Positions 25,398 through 33,856 are shown, counted from the first letter of the stretch. The stretch is DNA of 64,000 nt from Spirulina major PCC 6313 (GCF_001890765.1 NZ_KV878783.1:2501828-2565827); one strand, 5' to 3'. Translations and numbers: made by a program. The notes: generated from the sequence alone by a model not told the origin.

Positions 25398-26165
25398 CTA
25401 CTGATACAGCCCCGGACTCCACTCCGGCATGATCCGGGTATGAACCCCATTCGATCGCAGCGTGGTTTGATTTTGCGCCGCCATAACCCCAGGCAGATTC
25501 GGTGTCGTTTGAAGATTCAATGCATCCGCCGCGTTGAGTTCTGGAATGTTTGTCGGTAACGTGCCCGCAGTCGAGGCGTTACTAGGTTGAACCAGAGTAA
25601 ACCCATCCGGAACCCCAGATGTTAGGGAGATAATCCCCGCTGTTTCCGCAGGGAGCGTCACGGTGTTATTGCTGCTAATCCGTACATTCCCTTGGCCACC
25701 AAAAAGCCAAAGATCTAAGCTTCCTGTATAGGTATAGGGTTGTCCAGACGCACTCCAGCCGGAAATATCAACACCATTAACGAAGATCCAAACCTCTATA
25801 TTGCCGTTAGAGTTACTGATATACAGCTTATCCGTAGAATTACCAACCCGATCAATCACTAACGGGTCACCATTCCGTCGACTCACATGGTCTTGATCAA
25901 TCCCTTGGTTCGGATCAAACGTCCATTTCGAGGCGGTGCCGATAACCGCTGCCTGTTGCCCTCTCGAAACAACAGTGGCTGATTGAAATCCCGGCAGCGT
26001 CACAATCCCCCGGCTGTTCGTCAGGGTGACTTCAGTGGTATTGAAGCCACGCACATCCTGATAAGTCAGTGCATTGACCTGTGCCGTCGCAGGATTCGCA
26101 ATCCAGAAAGAACTCAGCCCGCCGATCGCAGCGGCCAATAAAGTTACACGTTTTTTAAGTTGCAT
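25398..26165 (-). CDS. Secreted protein ending PEWSPGLYQ, member 1
   Basis: 255 residues. Signal peptide with cleavage after ANPATA; mature start QVNALTYQDV. The first 30 mature residues (TTEVTLTNSRGIVTLPGF) and the C-terminus (RSNGVHTRIMPEWSPGLYQ) are shared with the gene at 30719, while the middle (beta-rich, no cysteines) is quite different. A 3' fragment of a third member is at 28437. No known domain recognised. The conserved end could serve sorting, anchoring or assembly. It follows the porin gene on the same strand by about 100 nt upstream. Confidence 0.7.
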   Translation of the reverse strand: MQLKKRVTLLAAAIGGLSSFWIANPATAQVNALTYQDVRGFNTTEVTLTNSRGIVTLPGFQSATVVSRGQQAAVIGTASKWTFDPNQGIDQDHVSRRNGDPLVIDRVGNSTDKLYISNSNGNIEVWIFVNGVDISGWSASGQPYTYTGSLDLWLFGGQGNVRISSNNTVTLPAETAGIISLTSGVPDGFTLVQPSNASTAGTLPTNIPELNAADALNLQTTPNLPGVMAAQNQTTLRSNGVHTRIMPEWSPGLYQ

Positions 26166-26295
26166 GGGTCTTCAAAAGATATTTTTAAGTCCATCATAAT
26201 ATTCGACACTGTCCGCCTTCAAGCCCTGCCCATCAACGCGATCGCCCCCCCGCGCCACCCGACTGATAAACGTCTGGTCTGGGTGTGTCTCCATC

Positions 26296-26301
26296 TATAA
26301 T
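26296..26301 (+). promoter_or_regulatory. Candidate -10 box, Rpn copy 1
   Basis: TATAAT 32 nt before the start of Rpn copy 1. The same box is conserved in copy 2 (27312-27317), so the promoter was duplicated with the gene. No convincing -35 in copy 1. Confidence 0.45.
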
Positions 26302-26332
26302 CGAACAAGAGTATCTGAGAGCGTTCTCGGCC

Positions 26333-27265
26333 ATGGCGATGTATCAGTTCACCGAAAAATACATCAATCCCTTTACCGACTATGGGTTTAAAAAAATCTT
26401 CGGGGAAGAACCGAATAAAGACCTCTTGCTCGATTTCTTGAACGAACTACTCAAAGAAGAACAGGGTGAAATCACTTCACTCAACTACATCAAAACTGAG
26501 CAACTAGGCACGACTGCCCTCGATCGCAAGGCAATATTTGACCTCTACTGTGAAAATGAACGAGGGGAAAAGTTCATTGTTGAGTTGCAAAAGAGCAAAC
26601 AGGTATTTTTCAAAGATCGCACCGTGTATTACACCAGCTTTCCAATTCAAGAGCAGGCGAAACGGGGGGAATGGAACTATCAGCTCCAAGCGGTGTATGC
26701 GATCGCACTGCTCGATTTTGTTTTTGAAGCGGATCAAGATGACCCCGAAAAATACCGCTATGATGTGAAGCTCACGGACATTGAAACCTGCAAGGTGTTT
26801 TACGACAAGCTCACCTTCATCTATCTTGAAATGCCCAAGTTCAACAAGACGGTGGATGGATTGAACAGTCGATTTGACAAGTGGCTGTATGTGTTGCGTA
26901 ACCTCACCCGCATTAATGAAATTCCCACACCCCTCCAGGAGTCCATATTTGAGAAGCTGTTTGAAGTGGCAGAAATTGCCAAGTTTAACCCGGAGCAGGT
27001 GCGCAGCTACGAAGACAGCCTCAAATATTACCGTGATTTACAAAATTCCATTGATACGGCCCGTCGGGAAGGGCGCGAAGAGGGGCGCGAAGAGGGGCGC
27101 GAAGAAGGACGCGAAGAAGGACGCGAAGAAGGGCGCGAAGAGGGGCGAACCGCAACCCAGCTCGAAATTGCTCAAGCTCTGCTGGCTAATGGGATGGACG
27201 AAGACTTAGTTCTCCAGGCGACGGGATTGACGGCTGCTCAATTGGCTCAATTGCGCTCTGAGTGA
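26333..27265 (+). CDS. Rpn-family nuclease/putative transposase, tandem copy 1
   Basis: 310 residues from MAMYQFTEKYINPFTDYGFKKIFG. The family is the Rpn/PDDEXK recombination-promoting nuclease group. The active-site pattern is IFDLYCENERGEKFIVELQ, that is D-x(n)-E-x-Q. The C-terminus has seven tandem REGREEG-type units (12-bp DNA repeat, about 27065-27149), then TATQLEIAQALLANGMDEDLVLQATGL. The start at 26333 is preferred; the frame is open to 26285. Near-identical copy 2 follows, offset 1016 bp, so a recent tandem duplication including the promoter. Rpn proteins stimulate RecA-independent recombination; role here inferred. Confidence 0.9.
   Translation: MAMYQFTEKYINPFTDYGFKKIFGEEPNKDLLLDFLNELLKEEQGEITSLNYIKTEQLGTTALDRKAIFDLYCENERGEKFIVELQKSKQVFFKDRTVYYTSFPIQEQAKRGEWNYQLQAVYAIALLDFVFEADQDDPEKYRYDVKLTDIETCKVFYDKLTFIYLEMPKFNKTVDGLNSRFDKWLYVLRNLTRINEIPTPLQESIFEKLFEVAEIAKFNPEQVRSYEDSLKYYRDLQNSIDTARREGREEGREEGREEGREEGREEGREEGRTATQLEIAQALLANGMDEDLVLQATGLTAAQLAQLRSE
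27065..27149 (+). repeat. 12-bp tandem repeat coding REGR units
   Basis: About seven copies of a unit like GGGCGCGAAGAG inside Rpn copy 1. The same array in copy 2 (about 28082-28130) has about four units, so the repeat number has changed since duplication. Confidence 0.85.
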
Positions 27266-27348
27266 TCCTCACGAGCTTAGGAAGAACGTTTTGTCCGGAT
27301 GCGTCTCTACCTATAATAGAACAAGAGTATCTTAGAGCGTTCTCGGCC

Positions 27349-28254
27349 ATGGCGATGTATCAGTTCACCGAAAAATACATCAATCCCTTTACCGACTATG
27401 GGTTTAAAAAAATCTTCGGAGAAGAACCGAATAAAGACCTCTTGCTCGATTTCTTGAACGAACTACTCAAAGAAGAACAGGGTGAAATCACTTCACTCAA
27501 CTACATCAAAACTGAGCAACTAGGCACGACTGCCCTCGATCGCAAGGCAATATTTGACCTCTACTGTGAAAATGAACGAGGGGAAAAGTTCATTGTTGAG
27601 TTGCAAAAGAGCAAACAGGATTTTTTCAAAGATCGCACCGTGTATTACACCAGCTTTCCAATTCAAGAGCAGGCGAAACGGGGGGAATGGAACTATCAGC
27701 TCCAAGCGGTGTATGCGATCGCACTGCTCGATTTTGTTTTTGAAGCGGATCAAGATGACCCCGAAAAATACCGCTACGATGTGAAGCTCACGGACATTGA
27801 AACCTGCAAGGTGTTTTATGACAAACTCACCTTCATCTATCTTGAAATGCCCAAGTTCAACAAGACGGTGGATGAATTGAACAGTCGATTTGACAAGTGG
27901 CTGTATGTGTTGCGCAACCTCACCCGCATTAATGAAATTCCCGCACCACTTCAGGAGTCCATATTTGAGAAGCTGTTTGAAGTGGCAGAAATTGCCAAGT
28001 TTAACCCGGAGCAGGTGCGCAGCTACGAAGACAGCCTCAAGTATTACCGTGATTTACAAAATTCCATTGATACGGCCCGTCGGGAAGGGCGTGAAGATGG
28101 GCGTGAAGAAGGACGCGAAGAGGGGCGAACCGCAACTCAGCTCGAAATTGCTCAAGCTCTGCTGGCTAATGGGATGGACGAAGACTTAGTTCTCCAGGCG
28201 ACGGGATTGACGGCTGCTCAATTGGCTCAATTGGCTCAATTGCGCTCTGTCTGA
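27349..28254 (+). CDS. Rpn-family nuclease/putative transposase, tandem copy 2
   Basis: 301 residues, nearly identical to copy 1. Differences seen: V to D in KSKQ(V/D)FFKD, G to E in VD(G/E)LNS, T to A in IP(T/A)PLQ, fewer REGR units, and a duplicated LAQ near the end (AQLAQLAQLRSV). The ATG at 27349 matches the copy 1 start; the frame is open upstream to 27262. The active-site D-x(n)-ELQ is intact. A TATAAT box lies at 27312. Both copies appear functional, which fits recent duplication. Confidence 0.9.
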   Translation: MAMYQFTEKYINPFTDYGFKKIFGEEPNKDLLLDFLNELLKEEQGEITSLNYIKTEQLGTTALDRKAIFDLYCENERGEKFIVELQKSKQDFFKDRTVYYTSFPIQEQAKRGEWNYQLQAVYAIALLDFVFEADQDDPEKYRYDVKLTDIETCKVFYDKLTFIYLEMPKFNKTVDELNSRFDKWLYVLRNLTRINEIPAPLQESIFEKLFEVAEIAKFNPEQVRSYEDSLKYYRDLQNSIDTARREGREDGREEGREEGRTATQLEIAQALLANGMDEDLVLQATGLTAAQLAQLAQLRSV

Positions 28255-28567
28255 TCCTCACGAGATTAGGAAGACGTTATAGGGAGGAGTTGATCGTGTG
28301 TTGGCATTCTTTCTGGATTTTGGTTGCTATGAATCGCGTAGACCGACCGACAGCGCCCCAAAAAAAAAGAGAGCAAGCCGCACCCGCGACCTGCCCGCAG
28401 AATTATGGTGAATGACCTGGCAAACTCCTAACTTATTTACTGATACAGCCCCGGACTCCATTCCGGAATGATGCGGGTGTCAACTATCGTTAAAGTTGGC
28501 AGGAAGCACGATCGCAAATCCCGCTGCATTCTCTACAATGAGAAAAAACGTATTTTTCTTCGGTTCT
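28255..28567. other. Intergenic with fragment of PEWSPGLYQ gene
   Basis: No intact gene. Contains a 3' gene fragment at 28437-28481 (separate entry). The remainder, including a poly-A run near 28362, shows nothing recognisable. Confidence 0.55.
28437..28481 (-). pseudogene. 3' remnant of a PEWSPGLYQ-family gene
   Basis: Minus strand reads TRIIPEWSPGLYQ followed by TAA. The DNA is nearly identical to the 3' end of the gene at 30719 (ATTCCGGAATGATGCGGGTGT) and to that at 25398. Homology stops abruptly beyond 28481, so the rest of this third member was lost, probably when the small-ORF/HNH pair entered. Confidence 0.85.
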
Positions 28568-28801
28568 ATGCTGCCCACGCTTGCTAAACCCTCTAAACTC
28601 ATTAGCCAAATTCGGCTGACCGCAGTTGATCAGTGGATGCTGTTTAGGTTTGATGACCTGTTACAGACACGGATGGAGGAGCTATTAGAGCGAAAAAAAG
28701 CAGATGTGCTGACTCCGGAAGAGCATCTTGAGTTGGAATCAATCGGTGAGATGGATCGAATTTTCACCCACATCAACGCTATGTTGGTGGCGCAGACATG
28801 A
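28568..28801 (+). CDS. Small helical protein upstream of HNH endonuclease
   Basis: 77 residues from MLPTLAKPSKLISQIRL; the frame is open to 28496, but this start gives the compact helical protein. The body RFDDLLQTRMEELLERKKADVLTPEEHLELESIGEMDRIF is charged and helical. Stop and start overlap as ATGA with the HNH gene, so the pair is translationally coupled. It could be an inhibitor or partner of the nuclease, as in toxin-antitoxin modules; this is inference from layout only. Confidence 0.7.
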   Translation: MLPTLAKPSKLISQIRLTAVDQWMLFRFDDLLQTRMEELLERKKADVLTPEEHLELESIGEMDRIFTHINAMLVAQT

Positions 28802-29253
28802 CCACCGATACGGTGCTCCGGCAGTTGGTGCGTGAGCGGGCTAGAGGGCTATGTGAATATTGTCATTCTCCAGAACGCATTAGTGCTAATCGTTTCACCT
28901 TTGACCATGTTTTGCCTCGCTCTTTAGGCGGTTTGGATGAACTGGAAAATTTGGCTCTGGCTTGTCGCCGCTGCAATGAGCGTCGGTATAACTTTGTGGG
29001 TGGAGTTGATCCGGTGACCCAAACGGTGCAGCCGTTATTTAATCCGAGAACGCAAGATTGGGCAGAACATTTTGCTTGGACAAAGAGCGCGATCGAGATT
29101 GTGGGAACCAGCGCATCAGGACGAGCAACGGTCAGTCGGCTGGATCTGAACGATACTCGCTATCCGCCCGAAGAATCAATCCAAAGTGCCAGAGCATTGT
29201 GGCGACAGGTGGGTATTCATCCGCCGCAAGGTGATCCGATTCAGGAAAGCTGA
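28798..29253 (+). CDS. HNH endonuclease
   Basis: 151 residues. HNH core: CEYCHSPERI (zinc cysteines), FTFDHVLPRSLGG with the catalytic histidine, ENLALACRRCNERRYN. The tail (residues about 80-151) contacts are unknown. The gene is coupled (ATGA) to the small helical gene before it. HNH proteins of this size occur widely in cyanobacteria, alone or with that partner. Target unknown. Confidence 0.88.
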   Translation: MTTDTVLRQLVRERARGLCEYCHSPERISANRFTFDHVLPRSLGGLDELENLALACRRCNERRYNFVGGVDPVTQTVQPLFNPRTQDWAEHFAWTKSAIEIVGTSASGRATVSRLDLNDTRYPPEESIQSARALWRQVGIHPPQGDPIQES

Positions 29254-29260
29254 GCCCCAT

Positions 29261-29292
29261 AAAAAAGAGCAAGCCACCCAATCGACTTGCTC
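29261..29292 (-). terminator. Minus-strand terminator, now distant from its gene
   Basis: On the minus strand: GAGCAAG, 12-nt loop, CTTGCTC, then six T. No minus-strand gene ends here now; the nearest is the PEWSPGLYQ gene ending at 30719, beyond the TnpB element. The element may have inserted between that gene and its terminator. Confidence 0.7.
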
Positions 29293-29339
29293 CCCACGGC
29301 TGGTAAATGTCCTAATCCAAAATCAAAAAATTATCAAAA

Positions 29340-30711
29340 ATGTGAGCGGAAGACTCCCGTTAGATCCGAAGGGTTAGCGGGAGATGAAAGCGAACTCACC
29401 CCCATCTGAGCGAGAGCGAATCCATGAAGAAGTACACTTGCTTTCTCCGGTTCGATTTCCTACCATGAATCCATGCTGACATTAGAGTTTAAGGCTTACG
29501 GCAAACCGAAGCAACTCGCCCACATTGATGAGGCGATTCGGACGGCACAGTTCATCCAGAACAAGTGTCTCCGATTTTGGCTAGATAATCCAGGGGTCAC
29601 TAAATATGACCTCAATAAATACACAGCCATCCTCGCCAAAGAGTTTCCGTTTGCCGCCAATCTCAACAGTACTGCTCGTCAATCTGCTGCCGAACGGTGT
29701 GGGTCAGCGATCACCCGTTTTTTCAAAAACTGTAAACAAAAGATTCCGGGAAAAAAGGGATTTCCTAAATTCAAAAAGACCACCCGTTCCGTCGAGTTTA
29801 AGCAGTCAGGCTGGAAACTATCCGAGAACAGAAAGCGGATTACCTTTACCGATAAGAACCGGATTGGTTCGTTAAAGTTAAAAGGAACCCGTGATTTACA
29901 TTTTTACTCGTTAGACCAAATCAAGCGAGTTCGGTTGCTGAAAAAAGCAGACGGATACTATGTGCAATTCTGCATCAAGGTTAACCGAGAGGAATCCGTT
30001 GAAGCAACCGGGAAAAGTATTGGTTTAGATGTGGGACTCAAAGAGTTTTACACCGATTCCAATGGCATCTCGGAAAAGAATCCTCGCTTTTTCCGTCAGG
30101 GGGAACAGGACATTAAACGTTTACAAAGGAGGGTATCGCGCCGGGTAAAAGGGTCAAATAATCGCCGGAAAGCTAGACAGCGGTTAGGTCGCCGTCATCT
30201 CAAAATAAGTAGGCAACGTCAAGATTTTGTCGTGAAATTGGCAAGATGCGTCATCCAGTCTAACGACTGTGTGGTCTATGAAGATTTGAGAATCAAGAAT
30301 ATGGTGCGAAACCATTGTTTAGCCAAGTCGATTAATGATGCCAGTTGGTATCAGTTTCGTCTGTGGTTGGAATATTTTGCTCAAGTGTTTGGCAAAATAA
30401 CGATCGCAGTTGCACCGAATGGAACCAGCCAAGACTGTTCTCGTTGCGGGACAATCGTGAAAAAGTCCCTTTCGACTCGGACTCATGTCTGTCGGTGTGG
30501 TTGTGAACTAGATCGCGATCACAATGCCGCGATTAACATCTTGCAGAAAGGAATGGGTACGGTAGGGCATACCGGAACCAACGGAGAGAAACCGTTAAAC
30601 GCTTCGGGAGAAATGACCTCTACTCTGGTTGGAGCAATCCTGTCAGAGCAAGTCGCTTCGTAGAACGAAGAATCCCCCGTTATAATCTTTGATTTAACGG
30701 GGGAGTGTCAA
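29340..30711 (+). mobile_element. IS200/IS605-type element with TnpB only
   Basis: Left side hairpin CTCCCG/CGGGAG at 29354-29383; right side hairpin CCCCCGTTA/TAACGGGGG at 30674-30703, ending GAGTGTCAA at 30711. The right end matches that of the element near 47294. No tnpA, so it depends on another transposase for movement. Left boundary approximate. Confidence 0.75.
29473..30663 (+). CDS. tnpB: TnpB RNA-guided endonuclease (IS605 OrfB)
   Basis: 396 residues, complete. N-terminal helical domain, then a split RuvC nuclease: D186 in SIGLDVGLKEF, E270 in CVVYEDLRIK, and the last acidic site in LDRDHNAAINIL (about 346-357). A zinc finger is formed by C322, C325, C340 and C342 or C344. TnpB cuts DNA guided by an omega RNA made from the 3' end of the element; that RNA would end at the right-end hairpin near 30703. 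All motifs are intact, so it is probably active. A related TnpB is at 46068. Confidence 0.94.
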   Translation: MLTLEFKAYGKPKQLAHIDEAIRTAQFIQNKCLRFWLDNPGVTKYDLNKYTAILAKEFPFAANLNSTARQSAAERCGSAITRFFKNCKQKIPGKKGFPKFKKTTRSVEFKQSGWKLSENRKRITFTDKNRIGSLKLKGTRDLHFYSLDQIKRVRLLKKADGYYVQFCIKVNREESVEATGKSIGLDVGLKEFYTDSNGISEKNPRFFRQGEQDIKRLQRRVSRRVKGSNNRRKARQRLGRRHLKISRQRQDFVVKLARCVIQSNDCVVYEDLRIKNMVRNHCLAKSINDASWYQFRLWLEYFAQVFGKITIAVAPNGTSQDCSRCGTIVKKSLSTRTHVCRCGCELDRDHNAAINILQKGMGTVGHTGTNGEKPLNASGEMTSTLVGAILSEQVAS

Positions 30712-30718
30712 CAATTAA

Positions 30719-31435
30719 TTACTGGTACAAACCGGGACTCCATTCCGGAATGATGCGGGTGTGGATGCCGTTAGGGCGGAGGTTCTGGCCGCCCGGTGCA
30801 GTATTGGCGGCGGGGTTGTTTTGGGCGTTGGGGTGGTCGGGTTGGGTGGTGGGTTCGGGCAGGGTGAGGCGAGTGGCGTTCAACTCCGGTACATTGAGCG
30901 AAGGGGTGGGGGTAAGCGTAGGGGTGGGGGTAAGCGTAGGGGTGGGAGGTGCATTAAAATTGAACCCCACCGGGAAGGGGCCTGTTCCATTCGCATCGTA
31001 AAGAAAACCACCCCCTGGAGGAATTGGAAAATTCACGGTTCCCGAATCCACAACAAGAACCGTAAAACGGACAGCGGGAGTGGTAAATGGGAGGCCCTGA
31101 GAATCAAACCCCGATATAGATAAAGTTGTAAAACCGTTGAAGGTCTCAGCCCAGGTGCAAATCGTACATATGACCCCCCCCGGAAAAGAGTTTACGGTGT
31201 CAGTGTTGATAGCAAAAGTGACGCTTAATCCCGATGTCGAGAATCCGTCGAGAGGGCCGATGGCAGAGGGAAGTGTAGTAACGCCCCGATTATTCGTGAG
31301 AACCACCTCGCGCGTGGTCGGATTGTAGGAGCTGAAGGACAGAGCATTGACTTGAGCCAAAGCCCCATCCGTTACCCCACCGAGGGAGAGCACACCGCAG
31401 CCGAGAACAGCAGAGAGAAGAATTTTGTATTGCAT
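30719..31435 (-). CDS. Secreted protein ending PEWSPGLYQ, member 2
   Basis: 238 residues. Signal peptide with cleavage after DGALA; mature start QVNALSFSSYNPTTREVVLTN, closely like member 1. The middle is unrelated to member 1 and carries a Thr-Pro repeat tract (TLTPTPTLTPTPSLN, about residues 165-180) encoded by a tandem DNA repeat near 30905-30945, then NPNGIHTRIIPEWSPGLYQ-like end (RPNGIHTRIIPEWSPGLYQ). Two cysteines (ICTIC) are in the middle. The TnpB element sits directly after the stop. Divergent from the porin at 31674. No known family. Confidence 0.72.
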   Translation of the reverse strand: MQYKILLSAVLGCGVLSLGGVTDGALAQVNALSFSSYNPTTREVVLTNNRGVTTLPSAIGPLDGFSTSGLSVTFAINTDTVNSFPGGVICTICTWAETFNGFTTLSISGFDSQGLPFTTPAVRFTVLVVDSGTVNFPIPPGGGFLYDANGTGPFPVGFNFNAPPTPTLTPTPTLTPTPSLNVPELNATRLTLPEPTTQPDHPNAQNNPAANTAPGGQNLRPNGIHTRIIPEWSPGLYQ

Positions 31436-31462
31436 GGTTCATTGGTCAAAATGTTTCACAAG

Positions 31463-31510
31463 TATAAACGGTAAAAAGTACAAACGGTGAAAAGTATATG
31501 CGGTGTTGTT
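31463..31510. promoter_or_regulatory. Three 16-bp direct repeats in a divergent promoter region
   Basis: TATAAACGGTAAAAAG (31463), TACAAACGGTGAAAAG (31479) and the weaker TATATGCGGTGTTGTT (31495), head to tail. They lie between the secreted-protein gene (start 31435, minus) and the porin gene (31674, plus). Helical phasing of 16 bp and the shared ACGGT core suggest an operator. An inverted repeat CACGGT-AA-ACCGTG lies at 31581-31594 and shares that core. Confidence 0.5.
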
Positions 31511-31673
31511 TTCCGCTGCACAGGGTAAAATTTCCGAAATTCTTTGCTGCGAAAGTTGATGCCGAACCCATAAGTAATAACACGGTAAACCGTGCTATGT
31601 TTCAGTTCGATTAGGTGTTTAATCCCCTACATCAAGCAAACTAAACTTACTTTCCTTTCCTGCGTCACAATAT

Positions 31674-33449
31674 ATGACCCGCCCTAACTTAGTATCGCTC
31701 TTTCGCGCCCTTAGCCTCAGTTCAACCGCCTTCATTGCCAGCACCACCGCCGCCCAAGCCCTGCCCGAACTGCCCGAACTCCCCGCCGCCAGCACCACCG
31801 CCGCCGAACTCGGCAGTAGCACGGTAAGCGATCGCGACCTGAGCCAGTTCACCCCCACCCCGCAACCGACCTTTGGCGACCTCAGTTCCACCGCACCGAT
31901 GGGCCAACTCACCGGAGTGAACCAACTCTCCGACGTGCAACCCAGCGACTGGGCCTACGCCGCCCTCAGCGACCTAATCAGCCGCTATGACTGCCTCAAA
32001 GGCTACCCCAACGGCACATTCCGAGGAAACACCGCCCTCAGCCGCTACGAATTCGCCGCCGGGTTGAACGCATGTCTGCAAACCATGGAGCGTCTCCTCG
32101 CAGAAACCGCCGCCAACTTTGCGACCCAAGAAGACTTCGAGATCCTGCGTCGCCTCTCCCAAGAATTTGAAGCCGAACTCGCCCAACTCGGCACACAAGT
32201 AGACAACCTCGAAAGCCGCACCCAATTCCTCGAAGATAACCAATTCTCCACCACCACGAAACTCTACGGGCAAGTGGTGATGGGGCTGCAAGGCCGCTTC
32301 GGTAACTCCGTGGACTATCGCAACAACACCACAGGCGCGATCGGCAGCGATGGCCGCACCGATACCGCCGACCCGAACGACGAAATCAGCCTCGGTTACA
32401 ATGCCCAATTCACCTTCCTGACTCAGTTTGCGCCCGGTAGCTATCTCCTCACCGGCATGCAGGCGGGCAACCTCAACACCAGCGTCACCGAACCCGCTGA
32501 CTATGGCTTAGTGAATAATAATTTCACCCGATTGGGCTATGAATCCGACACCGAAAATAGTGTGCTATTTAGTGATGTCAACTATCGCCAGCGCATTTCG
32601 GATAACCTAGCGGTGATTGTGGGCCCGGCGGGGGTGAATGCGGTGAACGTGTTCCGGGGGCCGTCGCGGGTCGAAAGTGCAGGGTTTGGGCCAATTTCGC
32701 GCTTCGCCCAACGCAACCCGATTATTCAATTGGGGGGAACCAGTGCCGGGATTGGGTTTGATTGGCAAGCCACGCCGATTCTGAGTTTGCAGGGGGTTTA
32801 TTCGGCAGCATTTGCGAATGTGGCGAGCCAAGGTTTGCTGGGTAAATCCTATACTTTGGGGTTACAAGCTCTCGTCACTCCGACTCGTAATACTGATATT
32901 GCCTTGTATTTTCTCAATGGTCAATCGGGGGCGAGTCAAGGGTTTTTAAATACTTTTGTGGGGGATGAACAAGTTTCCTCGATTAATGGGGTTGATTTAG
33001 AAACAAATGCGTTTGGGATTACGGCAAATTGGGCGGTGAATGATGCGATTACTTTGGGCGGTTGGGTTGGTTGGACAACGTCCCATCAATTGAATTTTGA
33101 CGGGTCAGCCCAGACGAATAATTGGATGATTTCGGCCCAGTTTCCCGATCTGTTAGGAGAGGGAAATTTAGGGGCGATTTTCTTTGGTGTGCCGCCGCGC
33201 ATTACCGAGAGCAATATGAATATTAATGGTCAACCGCTCGGTAATATTCCAAGCTTTTTTACGCGGGGTAGTACGGCGTTTAATGGGGGACGTTCGGATA
33301 CGGCGTATCACCTGGAGGCGTTTTATCGGTGGCGCTTGAGTGAACATATTACGATTACGCCGGGGATGATGGTGGTGTTTAATCCGGGTCATAACGACAG
33401 TAATGATCCGGTGGCGATCGCTGCCCTCCGCACCACGTTCTCGTTTTAA
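31674..33449 (+). CDS. Iron-uptake-type porin with SLH domain
   Basis: 591 residues. Signal peptide (ends TAAQA); a linker of about 60 residues rich in Ser, Thr and Ala; SLH-type part at about 83-145 (LSDVQPSDWAYAALSDLISRYDCLKGYPNGTF, LSRYEFAAGLNACLQTME); coiled coil at about 146-190; beta-barrel to the C-terminal phenylalanine (TTFSF). Same family as 23642 but clearly different sequence. The family is linked to iron and other inorganic nutrient uptake through the outer membrane. Possibly controlled by the 16-bp repeats upstream. Confidence 0.92.
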   Translation: MTRPNLVSLFRALSLSSTAFIASTTAAQALPELPELPAASTTAAELGSSTVSDRDLSQFTPTPQPTFGDLSSTAPMGQLTGVNQLSDVQPSDWAYAALSDLISRYDCLKGYPNGTFRGNTALSRYEFAAGLNACLQTMERLLAETAANFATQEDFEILRRLSQEFEAELAQLGTQVDNLESRTQFLEDNQFSTTTKLYGQVVMGLQGRFGNSVDYRNNTTGAIGSDGRTDTADPNDEISLGYNAQFTFLTQFAPGSYLLTGMQAGNLNTSVTEPADYGLVNNNFTRLGYESDTENSVLFSDVNYRQRISDNLAVIVGPAGVNAVNVFRGPSRVESAGFGPISRFAQRNPIIQLGGTSAGIGFDWQATPILSLQGVYSAAFANVASQGLLGKSYTLGLQALVTPTRNTDIALYFLNGQSGASQGFLNTFVGDEQVSSINGVDLETNAFGITANWAVNDAITLGGWVGWTTSHQLNFDGSAQTNNWMISAQFPDLLGEGNLGAIFFGVPPRITESNMNINGQPLGNIPSFFTRGSTAFNGGRSDTAYHLEAFYRWRLSEHITITPGMMVVFNPGHNDSNDPVAIAALRTTFSF

Positions 33450-33503
33450 GGCGTTGTCAATTCGGCCAGAGTGGGGGGGTTAGGTTTTGGTGGTTTGCGA
33501 TCG

Positions 33504-33803
33504 CTAAACTGAAAAACGGGGATGGATGCGGGGGTGAAGTTTCGCTTCGACGGGTTCGCCGTTGTGGAGGTGTTCGGTGACAATTTGCGGCACGTCTTCA
33601 GGCGTGAGGCGGCAATACCACACCTCATCGGGAACGAGGCGAGCATTGGGGGCCATGTTGCACTGTCCGAGACAGTCCGAGGCTTCGACCACCACATCAT
33701 CGGGAAGATCGGCAGCTTGGAAGGCGGCGAGGACGGCTTTGCCATTGTGACGGATGCAGTTGACGTTTTGACAAACGAGGAGAGTGCGGGGTGAGGAGGT
33801 CAT
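33504..33803 (-). CDS. Thioredoxin-like 2Fe-2S ferredoxin
   Basis: 99 residues. Four cysteines in the pattern of thioredoxin-like 2Fe-2S proteins: CQNVNC (about 11-16) and CLGQC (about 44-48). Similar small proteins are common in cyanobacteria, as electron carriers or sensors; partner unknown. Convergent with the porin gene. Upstream lies a palindromic repeat pair and then moaE on the same strand. Confidence 0.85.
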   Translation of the reverse strand: MTSSPRTLLVCQNVNCIRHNGKAVLAAFQAADLPDDVVVEASDCLGQCNMAPNARLVPDEVWYCRLTPEDVPQIVTEHLHNGEPVEAKLHPRIHPRFSV

Positions 33804-33856
33804 AGGATACCAGAAGTTGAGGTTAGGGCAGCCAGTGATGGTTTGGCAAGGGTAGT

